Source: Lachnoclostridium sp. An181 (lineage in GTDB: Bacteria > Bacillota > Clostridia > Lachnospirales > Lachnospiraceae). Taken from it: a stretch of 64,000 bases of DNA. Location of the stretch: positions 1-64,000 of the forward strand of contig NZ_NFKJ01000009.1 of assembly GCF_002160325.1 (NCBI RefSeq), given 5' to 3'. The notes beneath the pieces are model-generated. The model worked only from the letters and a program-made list of their open reading frames with translations. It was not told the DNA's origin and did no database searches. A program made the position numbers and the translations under genes. Position 1 is the first letter of the stretch. Every line of letters begins with the position of its first letter. Below are positions 16,966-26,394 of this stretch, in pieces.

Positions 16966-17738
16966 CAGATTTCCACCTCCGTAGCCAAAAATACCGGTCC
17001 GTCTTTGCAGATTCTTTTATTGTTGACATTGCTGTGTTCATCTTTTTCCTTTGTTTTACACACACATGCCAGACATGCGCCGATTCCGCATGCCATGCGC
17101 TCTTCCAAGGAAAGGTAGCATTCTATGCCATTTTCCAGAGCATATTCCTTGATCGCTCTAAGCATCGGTGTCGGACCGCAGGCATAGATGACTTCTGCAT
17201 TCAGCGCGTTCTCGCGGATCGCATCGCAGACATTTCCTTTTGTCCCAATACTGCCATCCTCTGTGGCAATGTAAACTTTTCCGTTTTGTTCCAGTTCTTT
17301 ATCCAAAAACGTATCGCTGTCCCTGTATCCGATGATGATCTGTTTCTCGCCTTTCAATTGTTTTGCCAATTCCAGCATCGGAGGAATCCCGATTCCCCCT
17401 CCAATTAAAAACGCCTTTTTTTCTTTTAACGGGAAACCATTTCCCAAAGGTCCGATGATGTAAAGCTTGTCTCCTGCCTGCATCCTGGAAAATTCTTCTG
17501 TCCCGGTGGAAGGTCCTGTCACACGGTACACAACTCTTAATGCCCCGTTTTCTTTATCAATCTCGCAAATACTGATCGGTCTTGGCAAAAGCTTACTTCC
17601 GTCATTGGTGTACATGGAAATAAATTGTCCCGGAACTGCTGTTTTTGCGGCATCTGTGCGGATCCACATACTGAATATATCCTTTGCCAGCGCTTCCTTC
17701 GAAATGACTTCCACCAGCTCTTTTCTTCTTTCTGCCAT
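16965..17738 (-). CDS. pyrK: Dihydroorotate dehydrogenase B, electron-transfer subunit
   Basis: 257 residues. A ferredoxin-reductase-like fold with the FAD-binding segment LLPRPISICEID, the NAD-binding loop IGGGIGIPPMLELAK, and a C-terminal 2Fe-2S site (CGIGACLACVCK ... C). It is the partner of PyrD directly downstream. The ATG has GGAGAAG a short distance upstream. Confidence 0.97.
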   Translation of the reverse strand: MAERRKELVEVISKEALAKDIFSMWIRTDAAKTAVPGQFISMYTNDGSKLLPRPISICEIDKENGALRVVYRVTGPSTGTEEFSRMQAGDKLYIIGPLGNGFPLKEKKAFLIGGGIGIPPMLELAKQLKGEKQIIIGYRDSDTFLDKELEQNGKVYIATEDGSIGTKGNVCDAIRENALNAEVIYACGPTPMLRAIKEYALENGIECYLSLEERMACGIGACLACVCKTKEKDEHSNVNNKRICKDGPVFLATEVEI

Positions 17739-17754
17739 CGTCCTCTTCTCCTTT

Positions 17755-18681
17755 TTATCTGTTATTCAAAGCCTGACTGATATCTTTTACCATATCTTCC
17801 ACAGCTGCCCTGGATGCGTCCGCAAAATTCTCCGGACCGAATTTGGCATATGCCTCCTGTTTATAGGCCGCAATGATTCCACGTGAGGAGTTTACGATCG
17901 CTCCAAGTCCGTCCTCATTGAAGAAATGTACCAAATCCTTTCCTTTTCCGCCTTGTGCGCCATAACCCGGAACGAGAATATAGGATTTTGGCATTACTTT
18001 TCTCAAAACTTTTCCCATTTCCGGATAAGTTGCTCCTACAACCGCTCCGATATAACTGTATTCTTCGCCCATGCACTCTTCGCCCCACTGAGCCACCTTC
18101 TCACCTACAAGCTCGTACAATGGCTTGCCGTCAATAAGCTGATCCTGGAACTCCCCGCTGGACGGATTGGATGTCTTAACAAGAATGAAAAGTCCCTTTT
18201 TTTCTTTTTTGCACACATCGATAAACGGATTCACCCCGTCAGATCCAAGGTATGGGTTTACTGTCACAAAGTCCTCGTCAAACGGTGTGCACTCTTTGCT
18301 GCCCACCATCACTTTACCAAGGTGTCCGACCGCATAGGCAGCGGACGTGGAGCCGATATCCCCCCGCTTGATATCGCCGATCACTACAAGTCCTTTTTCT
18401 TTGCAGTAATCCACTGTCTTTTTAAACGCGGCAAGTCCCGGGATGCCAAACTGCTCGTACATGGCGATCTGTGGTTTCACGGCAGGGATCAGATCGTATG
18501 TCTTGTCCACGATTTCCTTGTTGAACTGCCAAATCGCCTCTGCTGCACCTTCCAATGTCTCCCCAAATTCTGCAAACGCTTTTTTCTGGATATGCTCCGG
18601 AATGTAAGCGAGCATCGGGTCAAGTCCTACCACGATCGGTGCGTTTGTTTTTTTGATATTTTCTATTAATTTCTGAATCAT
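17755..18681 (-). CDS. pyrF: Orotidine 5'-phosphate decarboxylase (long form)
   Basis: 308 residues, the longer PyrF subfamily found in clostridia and actinobacteria rather than the 230-residue B. subtilis type. It decarboxylates OMP to UMP. Marks: VVGLDPMLAYIPEH, GDIKRGDIGSTSAAY with the catalytic lysine and aspartates, and VPGYGAQGG near the phosphate site. It is second in the operon, 17 bases after pyrC. Confidence 0.97.
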   Translation of the reverse strand: MIQKLIENIKKTNAPIVVGLDPMLAYIPEHIQKKAFAEFGETLEGAAEAIWQFNKEIVDKTYDLIPAVKPQIAMYEQFGIPGLAAFKKTVDYCKEKGLVVIGDIKRGDIGSTSAAYAVGHLGKVMVGSKECTPFDEDFVTVNPYLGSDGVNPFIDVCKKEKKGLFILVKTSNPSSGEFQDQLIDGKPLYELVGEKVAQWGEECMGEEYSYIGAVVGATYPEMGKVLRKVMPKSYILVPGYGAQGGKGKDLVHFFNEDGLGAIVNSSRGIIAAYKQEAYAKFGPENFADASRAAVEDMVKDISQALNNR

Positions 18682-18698
18682 AGATTATCTCCTCTCAA

Positions 18699-19976
18699 TT
18701 ATGCTTCGTAAACAACTTTTCCGTTTACAAGTGTATATTTTACTTTCCCCTTTACTTTCCATCCAGCAAAAGGGGTATTTTTTCCTTTTGATGCAAAGTC
18801 TGCAGGATCGATCACATACTCTTTGTCCGGATCAAACACAACAATGTCTGCGGTCATGCCCCGGGAAACAGAGCCTTTGTCCGAAAGCCCCAAAATTTTA
18901 GCCGGAGCATAGCTCATCCTCTCTGCCATCTGCATTGGAGTCAGGATTCCTTTATCCACAAGATATGTGTAAGTAAGACTGGCGGATGTCTCAAGACCCA
19001 CGATTCCAAAAGCCGCTTTTGTAAAAGAACAATTTTTCTCCTCTGCAGCGTGCGGTGCGTGATCTGTGGAAATTGCCTCCATGATACCGCTTTTCAATCC
19101 TTCTCTCAACATTTCCACATCTTCTTTTGCGCGCAGCGGCGGATTCATTTTAAAGTTGCCGTCATCGCTCTTAATATCATCTGTTGTCAGGATAAAGTGG
19201 TGCGGACACACTTCTGCGCTCACTTCCAAATGGTCCTTCTTGGCCATCTCTACCATGGTCACGCTGTCCTTTGTGGAGCAATGGCAAAGGTGCAGTTTCA
19301 CTCCTGTCTCTTTTGCAAGCAGAATATCTCTTGCAACGATCACATCTTCCACTGCATTGGAGATTCCCCTAAGGCCAAGCTCTTTTGCCTTTTTGTCCGC
19401 ATTCATCACGCCGCCTTCCACCATGTTGATATCTTCACAGTGCGCAAACACGGCAATGCCATTCTCCTTTGCCAGTCTCATAGCCTTGCGGTAAAGCCCG
19501 GAATCCATCACAGATTTGCCGTCTTCGCTGATCGCCATACATCCGGCTTTTGCCATTCCCTCGATATCTGCAAGCTCTTTTCCATTCTGTCCAACTGTCA
19601 CGGCCCCAAGCTGGATGACGTTGACCGGGCTTACTTCTTTTGCACGGCGATGCACGTCCTCCACTTTTTCTTTTGTATCGATCACAGGTTTCGTGTTCGG
19701 CATAGCACAGATAGTCGTCACTCCGCCCCTTGCCGCCGCACGTCCTCCGGTCTCCAATGTTTCTTTGTATTCGAGTCCAGGGTCACGAAGATGCACATGC
19801 AGATCAATAAATCCCGGCATCACAAAACATCCTTTTGCATTGATCACCTGTTCTGCCTCTTCCAAAATCTTCTCTGCAACATCTAAAATCTTACCGTCTT
19901 CAATCAGTACATCGCACACTTGATCCTTCTTGGTGTGCGGATCCACTACGCGTCCTCCTTGAATCAATACTTTCAT
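18699..19976 (-). CDS. pyrC: Dihydroorotase
   Basis: 425 residues, type I dihydroorotase. It cyclises carbamoyl aspartate to dihydroorotate. The metal-binding HVHLRDPG motif and the later STDHAPHAAEEK motif with the catalytic aspartate are intact. It is the first gene of the local operon; AAGGAAATGAAG precedes the start. pyrB and pyrI are absent here, so aspartate transcarbamoylase is encoded elsewhere. Confidence 0.97.
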   Translation of the reverse strand: MKVLIQGGRVVDPHTKKDQVCDVLIEDGKILDVAEKILEEAEQVINAKGCFVMPGFIDLHVHLRDPGLEYKETLETGGRAAARGGVTTICAMPNTKPVIDTKEKVEDVHRRAKEVSPVNVIQLGAVTVGQNGKELADIEGMAKAGCMAISEDGKSVMDSGLYRKAMRLAKENGIAVFAHCEDINMVEGGVMNADKKAKELGLRGISNAVEDVIVARDILLAKETGVKLHLCHCSTKDSVTMVEMAKKDHLEVSAEVCPHHFILTTDDIKSDDGNFKMNPPLRAKEDVEMLREGLKSGIMEAISTDHAPHAAEEKNCSFTKAAFGIVGLETSASLTYTYLVDKGILTPMQMAERMSYAPAKILGLSDKGSVSRGMTADIVVFDPDKEYVIDPADFASKGKNTPFAGWKVKGKVKYTLVNGKVVYEA

Positions 19977-20034
19977 TCTTCATTTCCTTTCTGAAAATTT
20001 ACATACTATGTTTATTTTACCATACCCCAAAACA

Positions 20035-20063
20035 AAAAGGAATGCATAAATTGCATTCCTTTT
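20035..20063 (-). terminator. Terminator after ctpA, probably bidirectional
   Basis: Perfect arms AAAAGGAATGCA/TGCATTCCTTTT with a 5-base loop (AAAA and TTTT included in the stem edges). It lies 4 bases beyond the stop at 20068 and just upstream of the pyrC promoter; a TTGCAT/17/TATGGT promoter for pyrC may start in its descending arm. Confidence 0.8.
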
Positions 20064-20067
20064 ATAG

Positions 20068-21261
20068 CTACATATTCTGTTTTATCACTTCGTATGCCCT
20101 ATTAAGCTGATTATCTACATCCGGGTTATCCTCGTCATAAATATATTCCACTGTCTCATCCGGTGTGATACCTTTCCCGTCAATATTTCTTCCTTTTGGC
20201 GTGAAATATTCTGCGATCGTAAGTTTTACTTTTGTTCCATCCTTCAGATCAAAAATCTGCTGTACAACCCCTTTACCGTAGGTAGTCGTTCCTACAATGG
20301 TCCCTTTGCCGTAATCCTGAATGGCCCCTGCAAATATCTCAGATGCACTTGCGCTGTTTCCGTTGACAAGTACTGCCATCGGCTTATGGAACTCATGCTC
20401 TGCATCGGAAGTGATCTCCTGTTTCTCTCCATTTTTATCCTCTGTGTACACGATCAGGCCTTCCGGTAAAAGAAGATCCAGCATCTGGCATACTGTTCCA
20501 AGATTTCCTCCCGGATTGTTTCGAAGATCCACCACAAGCCCCTCCATGCCCTGGTTTTCCAGTTCACTCAGTGCATTGGCAAACTGATCATATGTGACTG
20601 TGTCGAATTCTGACACCTGAATATAGCCGACATTGTCATCCAGCATCACATAGTCAACCGTGTGCGCCTCCACTTTCGCGCGGGTTGCTGTCATTTCAAT
20701 CTCCTGCTGGTCCTCACCCCGGAGAACAGAAAGTTTCACCTGTGTTCCTTCCTCTCCCTTGACTTCCTGTACAACTTCACTGAGATCCACTCCGGTGACT
20801 TCCTTTCCTTCTACCTTGTAGAGGGTATCCAACGCCTGCATTCCCGCTTTTTCAGCCGGTGAATCTTTATACACTTCCGTTATTGTGATGATACCGCTCT
20901 CTGGATCCTGCTGCATGACAGCGCCAATGCCTCCGTACTCACCGGCAGTACTTTCCTCAAGCGCCTTTGCTTGTTCCGCATCATAGTATACAGAATAAGG
21001 ATCGCCGATCTTATTTACATATCCGGAGTATAGCCCCTCCTCCAGCTCCTCTTTGTCCAATTCATCGCTGCGGAGATAGTATTTGTCGATCAAATCTTTT
21101 ATCTCCTCCAGTTTACTCTCATTCTGTTTTTCCACAACAGTCTTTTCCTCTGCAAAATAGGAAAATGCTGTTCTTGCGCCAAACAAGGCTGCTATTACGA
21201 TTAATACAGCAAGGGCGCCACAGAGCGCCCCTTTTCTAAATTGCCTTTTATTGTCTTCCAT
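20068..21261 (-). CDS. S41-family C-terminal processing protease (CtpA-like)
   Basis: 397 residues. One N-terminal membrane segment (about 12-33) places the rest outside the cell. A PDZ domain spans about 105-185 and the S41 catalytic core follows, with the Ser in NSASASE (S305) and the Lys in TTYGKG (K330). Such enzymes cleave envelope or signalling proteins. The gene begins 1 base after the M23 gene stops, in the order ftsE-ftsX-M23-S41 that recurs in Firmicutes. Confidence 0.93.
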   Translation of the reverse strand: MEDNKRQFRKGALCGALAVLIVIAALFGARTAFSYFAEEKTVVEKQNESKLEEIKDLIDKYYLRSDELDKEELEEGLYSGYVNKIGDPYSVYYDAEQAKALEESTAGEYGGIGAVMQQDPESGIITITEVYKDSPAEKAGMQALDTLYKVEGKEVTGVDLSEVVQEVKGEEGTQVKLSVLRGEDQQEIEMTATRAKVEAHTVDYVMLDDNVGYIQVSEFDTVTYDQFANALSELENQGMEGLVVDLRNNPGGNLGTVCQMLDLLLPEGLIVYTEDKNGEKQEITSDAEHEFHKPMAVLVNGNSASASEIFAGAIQDYGKGTIVGTTTYGKGVVQQIFDLKDGTKVKLTIAEYFTPKGRNIDGKGITPDETVEYIYDEDNPDVDNQLNRAYEVIKQNM

Positions 21262-21262
21262 T

Positions 21263-22453
21263 TTATTCCTGCCCCGCCTTTAATAAATAATCCATTGGAT
21301 CTACTGCTGTCCCGTTTACTTCCACCTGAAAGTGAAGATGCACCCCGGAGGAATATCCTGTATTGCCTGTCACTCCAATCTGCTGTCCTTTTTTCACAGT
21401 CTGATTTGGCCTTACAGTCAGTGAAGAGTGATGCATGTACTTTGTCACAAGCCCTCCGCCGTGGTCAATAACTACCCAGTTTCCAGCGCTTTCACTCCAT
21501 CCGGCAATGACCACCTTTCCATCCGCTGCAGCATAAGTTGGTACTTTTGCACCTCCTGTGGCAAAGTCCACTCCTTTATGGAAGGAATGGTCAAAGTCCC
21601 GGTACCCAAATCCGCTGCTTATCTGTCCGCTCGGACACGGGTAGGCAAAGATGCCCTCCCCTACAATCCTGCTTGCCCCGGCTTCTGTAAAGATAAGACC
21701 GCTCTCTTCCCCGAATTCTGTCTGTATCTTTGCGATCAACGTCAAAAGTTCCTGGTTTTCCGTGTCAAGGTATTTGTTGACCTCTTCCCGCCGTTTATTC
21801 TGCTGCTCTTTTAATTTCTGCATTTCATCGTACTCTTTTTTGAGCTGCTCTTCCTTTTCCTCGGTTTTTGCAACCGCTTTCTTCAAACTATCCATGGCAG
21901 CCTTATCGTACTTGGATACTTCTATAATATAATCTGCACGGTTGATAAAATCCGCAAAATTATGTGCACCGAGCATGATCTCAAAAACCTGCGTATTCCC
22001 GCTCTCGTACATATATTTGATGCGGTCTTTCATCTCATCATACTGCCTGTTTTCATCCAATTTGATCTGTACATACTCTTCTTCTGCTTTTTGGACTTCT
22101 TCCGCCTTCTTTTTCAGCGTCTCTTCCGTCCGCTGCATCTCTTCCAGTATCGCATTAAGCTGGCTTATCAAAAGCTGCTGTTCCAGCAAAGACTCTTCCG
22201 TCTGTTTTTTGTACTCCTCTGCCTTTTGCTTCTTCTCCTCTTCCAGCAACTTTCGCTCCTCTTCTTTTACAGCGTCCTCTTCTTTTGAAACCTCTCCGGT
22301 ATCTTCGCCTGAATCTTCGGGCTCTTCCTGTACACCCAAGCCCTCCTCCGTTTGTATACCTTCAACTTCTGTGGCTTTGGAAGGAATACCAGGTGAAATG
22401 CCAAGTATCCCTGCAAGAGCGATTGCCAAAAAGCGTTTGCTCTTTCGTCTCAT
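21263..22453 (-). CDS. EnvC-like murein hydrolase activator, M23 peptidase
   Basis: 396 residues. Signal peptide (KRFLAIALAGILGISPGIPS), a long Glu/Lys/Gln coiled coil (about 45-245), and a C-terminal LytM/M23 domain. The zinc ligands appear intact (HKGVDF and HLHF), so the protein may be an active endopeptidase rather than only an activator. Its location right after ftsX suggests regulation by FtsEX, as with EnvC, PcsB or CwlO in other bacteria. Confidence 0.92.
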   Translation of the reverse strand: MRRKSKRFLAIALAGILGISPGIPSKATEVEGIQTEEGLGVQEEPEDSGEDTGEVSKEEDAVKEEERKLLEEEKKQKAEEYKKQTEESLLEQQLLISQLNAILEEMQRTEETLKKKAEEVQKAEEEYVQIKLDENRQYDEMKDRIKYMYESGNTQVFEIMLGAHNFADFINRADYIIEVSKYDKAAMDSLKKAVAKTEEKEEQLKKEYDEMQKLKEQQNKRREEVNKYLDTENQELLTLIAKIQTEFGEESGLIFTEAGASRIVGEGIFAYPCPSGQISSGFGYRDFDHSFHKGVDFATGGAKVPTYAAADGKVVIAGWSESAGNWVVIDHGGGLVTKYMHHSSLTVRPNQTVKKGQQIGVTGNTGYSSGVHLHFQVEVNGTAVDPMDYLLKAGQE

Positions 22454-22476
22454 TCTTTCACCTTATTTTCAAATTA

Positions 22477-23394
22477 TCACACTTTCAAATGTTTCCTTAT
22501 GGTAAAGAAACTTCCCACAAACCCGATTCCGATTCCAAGTATCAGACCAATCGGCAAAAGCAGTTCGTAAACTGTGGATACCGGAAGGAAATCCAGAATG
22601 TTTTGCAGGATCCGGAATTTCACCAAAATGTAACTTACTGTCTTGCTGTACATAAAGTACAACAGAGTCAGCGGAATGACCGCTCCCAAAATTCCGATGA
22701 AAATTCCTTCAAACACAAACGGCGCTCGGACAAACATATCCTTCGCTCCTATGTATTTCATGATCGCTATCTCTTCACGCCGCACCGTGATTCCCATTGT
22801 AACGGTGTTGCTGATAAGGAAAATGGATACGGCCAGAAGGATCAGGATAATGGCAGCTGACACATACAGCACAAGACGATTGATACTGGATAAGGTATTG
22901 GCCACTACATCTGATTTGTTGACCTTTCGAACACCGTCCATGCCTTCTGCAAAGGATACAAGCTCTTTTTGGCCTGACACATCCTTCATATAAACGGCAA
23001 AGCTGTCGGAATCAGCCAGGGGATTGTCATCAGAAAATCCTTCTGCCAGTTTTTCTCCCTCTTCCGTGTCTCCAAAATACTGTTTCTGGAACTCTGACCA
23101 GGCCTCATCCGCGGATATATACTCGACCTTTTCCACATCATCCCTTGCCTCAAGCTGGGTTCTGATATTTTCACGTTGCTCCTCCGTGATATCCGGATTG
23201 AAGAACACGGTGATCGCTACCCCTTTCTCCGCCATCTTCACGATATGATTAAAATTATATACGATGGAAAAGAACAGTCCGAAGACAAATATACAAGCTG
23301 ACATGGTTGCGATCGATGCAAAGGAAAACAGCTTATTCCTCCAGATGTTCTTGACTCCCTGTTTCACTGTGTAACCTACTGTACTAATCCTCAT
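22477..23394 (-). CDS. ftsX: Cell division protein FtsX
   Basis: 305 residues from the ATG at 23394, which overlaps the end of ftsE by 11 bases. The permease-like protein has one N-terminal membrane helix, an extracellular loop (about 55-165) and three helices in the C-terminal half, the normal FtsX layout. With FtsE it forms an ABC-type complex that controls peptidoglycan hydrolases outside the cell. Confidence 0.95.
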   Translation of the reverse strand: MRISTVGYTVKQGVKNIWRNKLFSFASIATMSACIFVFGLFFSIVYNFNHIVKMAEKGVAITVFFNPDITEEQRENIRTQLEARDDVEKVEYISADEAWSEFQKQYFGDTEEGEKLAEGFSDDNPLADSDSFAVYMKDVSGQKELVSFAEGMDGVRKVNKSDVVANTLSSINRLVLYVSAAIILILLAVSIFLISNTVTMGITVRREEIAIMKYIGAKDMFVRAPFVFEGIFIGILGAVIPLTLLYFMYSKTVSYILVKFRILQNILDFLPVSTVYELLLPIGLILGIGIGFVGSFFTIRKHLKV

Positions 23395-24070
23395 TGATAT
23401 AACCACCTTCTTCTTCGTCACTGACAATGACGCCCTTCTTCATTGTAATGACACGTTTTTTCATCGCATTTACGATTTCCTGATTGTGGGTCACAACCAA
23501 TACAGTCGTTCCCCTTTGGTTTGCTTCCTCCAACAGTTTCATGATCTCCCATGAGTTGGTAGGGTCGAGGTTTCCAGTCGGTTCATCCGCCAGCAAAAGT
23601 AGCGGTTCATTTACAACTGCCCTTGCAATGGCCACGCGCTGCTGCTCTCCTCCGGAAAGCTCCTTTGGAAATGCCTTATATTTCTGCGCAAGACCTACGA
23701 GGGAAAGCGCGGCCGGTACTTTCTTTTTGATGACTCTTGTCGGAGTCTCTGTTACGCGCAGTGCAAAAGCAATGTTTTCGTAGATATTTCTGTCTTTCAG
23801 TAAACGGAAATCCTGAAATACAACGCCCAGCGTTCTTCTGTATTTCGGGATATGTCTGTGCTTTAACCTCTCCAGATTCTGCCCGTTTACGATCACACAT
23901 CCGGAAGTCGGCTCAAGTTCCTTCAATATCAGCTTGATCAGGGTGGATTTCCCGGAACCGCTGTCTCCCACAATGAAAACGAACTCTCCCGCCTCAATCT
24001 TCAGATTCACTCCGTTCAAGGCGGCGACTCCCTTTGAGTATTCTTTCGTTACATCCTTGAATTCTATCAT
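23384..24070 (-). CDS. ftsE: Cell division ATP-binding protein FtsE
   Basis: 228 residues. Walker A GDSGSGKST, signature LSGGEQQRVAIARA, Walker B LLLADEPTG. The length and the GVAALNGVNLKIEAGEF start region fit FtsE. It begins 17 bases downstream of the PucR/CdaR-type gene, so the regulator may be co-transcribed with the whole ftsEX operon. Confidence 0.96.
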   Translation of the reverse strand: MIEFKDVTKEYSKGVAALNGVNLKIEAGEFVFIVGDSGSGKSTLIKLILKELEPTSGCVIVNGQNLERLKHRHIPKYRRTLGVVFQDFRLLKDRNIYENIAFALRVTETPTRVIKKKVPAALSLVGLAQKYKAFPKELSGGEQQRVAIARAVVNEPLLLLADEPTGNLDPTNSWEIMKLLEEANQRGTTVLVVTHNQEIVNAMKKRVITMKKGVIVSDEEEGGYINED

Positions 24071-24087
24071 ATGTGCCTCCTGAATTA

Positions 24088-25176
24088 TTAATACTCCAAA
24101 GTCTCCATGTACTTCATATATTTGACAACCATCAGCGCGATCTTGAACGTGATGGCATCCTCAAACACCCGAAGATCAAGCCCTGTGCTCTTCTGCAGCT
24201 TATCCAGTCTGTAGACAAGCGTATTTCTGTGGATATAGAGCTGTCTGGATGTCTCGGACACATTCAGGCTGTTCTCAAAGAATTTGTTGATCGTTGTCAA
24301 AGTCTCTTCGTCAAATTCATCCGGAGATTTCCCCTCAAAAATTTCGCGGATAAACATTTTGCAAAGAGGGATCGGCAGCTGGTAGATCAGCCTTCCGATA
24401 CCAAGTTGATTATATGCGATAATGTCCTTCTCGTCAAAGAATATTTTCCCGACATCCAGAGCAAGTTTTGCTTCTTTGTAAGATTTTGACACTTCTTTGA
24501 TGTCGCTTACAATCGTGCCATATGCGATATGGAGGTCGTCATCATTCTCTTCTTTGAGGACTTCCAGCATCTCTTTCGCTGTTTTTTCCATCTCCGGATA
24601 ACCTTCCTGGGCACCGAGTTCTTTCACTACAATAATGTTTTTCTCATCTACTGCCGTGATAAAATCTTTTGTCTTTGCCCCCAGAAGTGTGCGGACATGC
24701 TCCAACGAAGAGATATCCTTTTCTTTTGGAGTCTCTATAAGGAAGATTACCCTCCTTACATCCGTATCAATATGAAGCTTTTTCGCACGGTTGTAGATAT
24801 CCACGAGCAAAAGATTGTCCAAAAGAAGATTTTTAATAAAGTTGTCCTTGTCAAATCTTTCTTTGTATGCAACGAGAAGATTCTGAATCTGGAATGCAGC
24901 TATCTTCCCTACCATATATACTTCATCGCTGCCGCCGTTTGCGAGCAGGACGTATTCCAGCTGGTGCTCGTCAAATATTTTAAAGAACTGGTAGCCCTGG
25001 ATCACCTGGCTGTCTGCAGCTGATTCCACAAAGGCAAGCACCGCGTTTTCACAATTGTCCGGCTCAGTAAACGTGCTGGCTAAAGTCTTTCCATCTATGT
25101 CCATCACACATAAATCTATTCTCGTTATGGCCTTCAACCCTTCGATCGTATTTTGAAGTATTTGATTCGATATCAT
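24088..25176 (-). CDS. PucR/CdaR-type transcriptional regulator
   Basis: 362 residues. The C-terminal 60 residues carry the PucR-type helix-turn-helix (NVSETSRQLYIHRNTLVYRL), and the middle (about 150-260) is the CdaR GGDEF-like domain. The N-terminal sensor region is of the sugar-diacid-recognition kind. Relatives control sugar-diacid or purine catabolism, yet here the downstream genes are ftsE and ftsX, so its target is uncertain. A 140-base A/T-rich spacer upstream is available for its promoter. Confidence 0.87.
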   Translation of the reverse strand: MISNQILQNTIEGLKAITRIDLCVMDIDGKTLASTFTEPDNCENAVLAFVESAADSQVIQGYQFFKIFDEHQLEYVLLANGGSDEVYMVGKIAAFQIQNLLVAYKERFDKDNFIKNLLLDNLLLVDIYNRAKKLHIDTDVRRVIFLIETPKEKDISSLEHVRTLLGAKTKDFITAVDEKNIIVVKELGAQEGYPEMEKTAKEMLEVLKEENDDDLHIAYGTIVSDIKEVSKSYKEAKLALDVGKIFFDEKDIIAYNQLGIGRLIYQLPIPLCKMFIREIFEGKSPDEFDEETLTTINKFFENSLNVSETSRQLYIHRNTLVYRLDKLQKSTGLDLRVFEDAITFKIALMVVKYMKYMETLEY

Positions 25177-25317
25177 ATTTCATTCCTCCACTTGTCAATG
25201 TATATACTGCTCCACAATGCAGTTTTTCACTTATGCGCACGTATACCTTTTTATATAGTAAAATAAAACAACAAAAAAATAAAGAGTAAATCATACTTTT
25301 TTATGCATTTTTCTGAT

Positions 25318-25995
25318 TTACACTTCATTTTTCTTTTTTTCTTTCTCCAGTTCTTTTTTTAAAAACTGTTTCAAAACATATGCTCTAAGTTTTCCCGTCC
25401 AAGACTCGTTTCTTGCATAGAGCTGACGGTCATTCCCCAGGCCAATCCAAAGCCTGCTGTCAAGAAGCGTTCTGTTTCTGGCCACAAACGATTCCTGTTC
25501 CCCCGGCGGCAATACGGATAAAATGCAATCCGCCTCTGTCCCATTGATCTGGTTGACAACCATATCATCCGCAATCTCACTCTCATGCATGGCAAATGTC
25601 CCTGCAATCTTTATTCCGCTGTAACGGCTTTTTACATAGTCTTCAAACCGCCTGATCTCCTCTTTTGTCAATGCAAGGAGATAAACTTTTTTATGATTCT
25701 TGTGCAGATAACGGATGAACATTTTCAAAAAACGTTTTCCTTCCGGCTCTTTGTAGCTGTTTTCTCCCTCAATCCCAGCTGCCTCCAATATCATCCTGTC
25801 ACCAATCAGAATCAAATCCGACTGCGCGATCATCGCTCTCAATTCCTCTTCCTCACGCGCCTGCACAATCGTATTGCCATTCAGCATTTCAATCACATTC
25901 AGGGCTTCCGTTTCCATATACTGCATCGCACACTGCATGGCCTCTTTTGCAGTACATTCATCCATCTGGATATCCCATATATCGATTCTTTTCAT
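25318..25995 (-). CDS. WecB/TagA/CpsF-like protein (divergent)
   Basis: 225 residues from the ATG at 25995, chosen because AGGTGAT lies just upstream and longer starts would overrun the spore-protein gene. The N-terminal half resembles the acceptor region of the family (VIEMLNGNTIV, DLILIGDRMIL), and the later ADCILSVLPPGEQE and WIGLGND parts match the donor-binding end. Usual family residues such as the PDG aspartate are replaced, so transferase activity is doubtful. The C-terminal 40 residues are very basic. Confidence 0.6.
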   Translation of the reverse strand: MKRIDIWDIQMDECTAKEAMQCAMQYMETEALNVIEMLNGNTIVQAREEEELRAMIAQSDLILIGDRMILEAAGIEGENSYKEPEGKRFLKMFIRYLHKNHKKVYLLALTKEEIRRFEDYVKSRYSGIKIAGTFAMHESEIADDMVVNQINGTEADCILSVLPPGEQESFVARNRTLLDSRLWIGLGNDRQLYARNESWTGKLRAYVLKQFLKKELEKEKKKNEV

Positions 25996-26069
25996 GATCA
26001 TCACCTGTTGTTTCTTCCCCAATTGTGTCATTGTACCAAATAGCATACCATTTTTCAAGCTGAAAATTA

Positions 26070-26273
26070 TTAAATCTTGCCCATCCCCTTCTTTTCCATC
26101 CGTTTTTTCTTTGTGATCAGTCCTCCGATCCTGCCTGTCTCCTTTGACGACAAAGATTTCCATCCGCTCTCCATCACTTTATCCAAAAGTCCCAGCTCAC
26201 CGGCTATCTCGTACTTCATCCTTTCCTCGTCCGTCATCTTTTCAAGATCAATCTGTTTTTCCTGATTTTTCAT
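26070..26273 (-). CDS. Small acid-soluble spore protein, alpha/beta type
   Basis: 67 residues from the ATG at 26273; GGAGG sits 9 bases upstream. The segments MKYEIAGELGL and GWKSLSSKETGRIGGLITK follow the alpha/beta SASP pattern (EIA-ELG, GG-ITK), including the Glu-Ile-Ala germination-protease cleavage neighbourhood. SASPs coat and protect DNA in dormant spores, so the host is probably a spore former. The C-terminal tail is strongly basic. Confidence 0.75.
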   Translation of the reverse strand: MKNQEKQIDLEKMTDEERMKYEIAGELGLLDKVMESGWKSLSSKETGRIGGLITKKKRMEKKGMGKI

Positions 26274-26394
26274 CACAAAACACCTCCATTTTCAAGAAGT
26301 ATTCCCTGATTTTTTTGAAGTTAAACAGACTACCCCAAAAACAAGAATGGCGGTGCAAAGACTACGCTTTACACCGCCGGACTACTTTTTCTTT

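Noticed and set aside
19977-20067. PyrR attenuator before pyrC
   Set aside because: The leader is under 100 bases; the only hairpin is the terminator of ctpA, and no anti-terminator or PyrR-binding loop is apparent.
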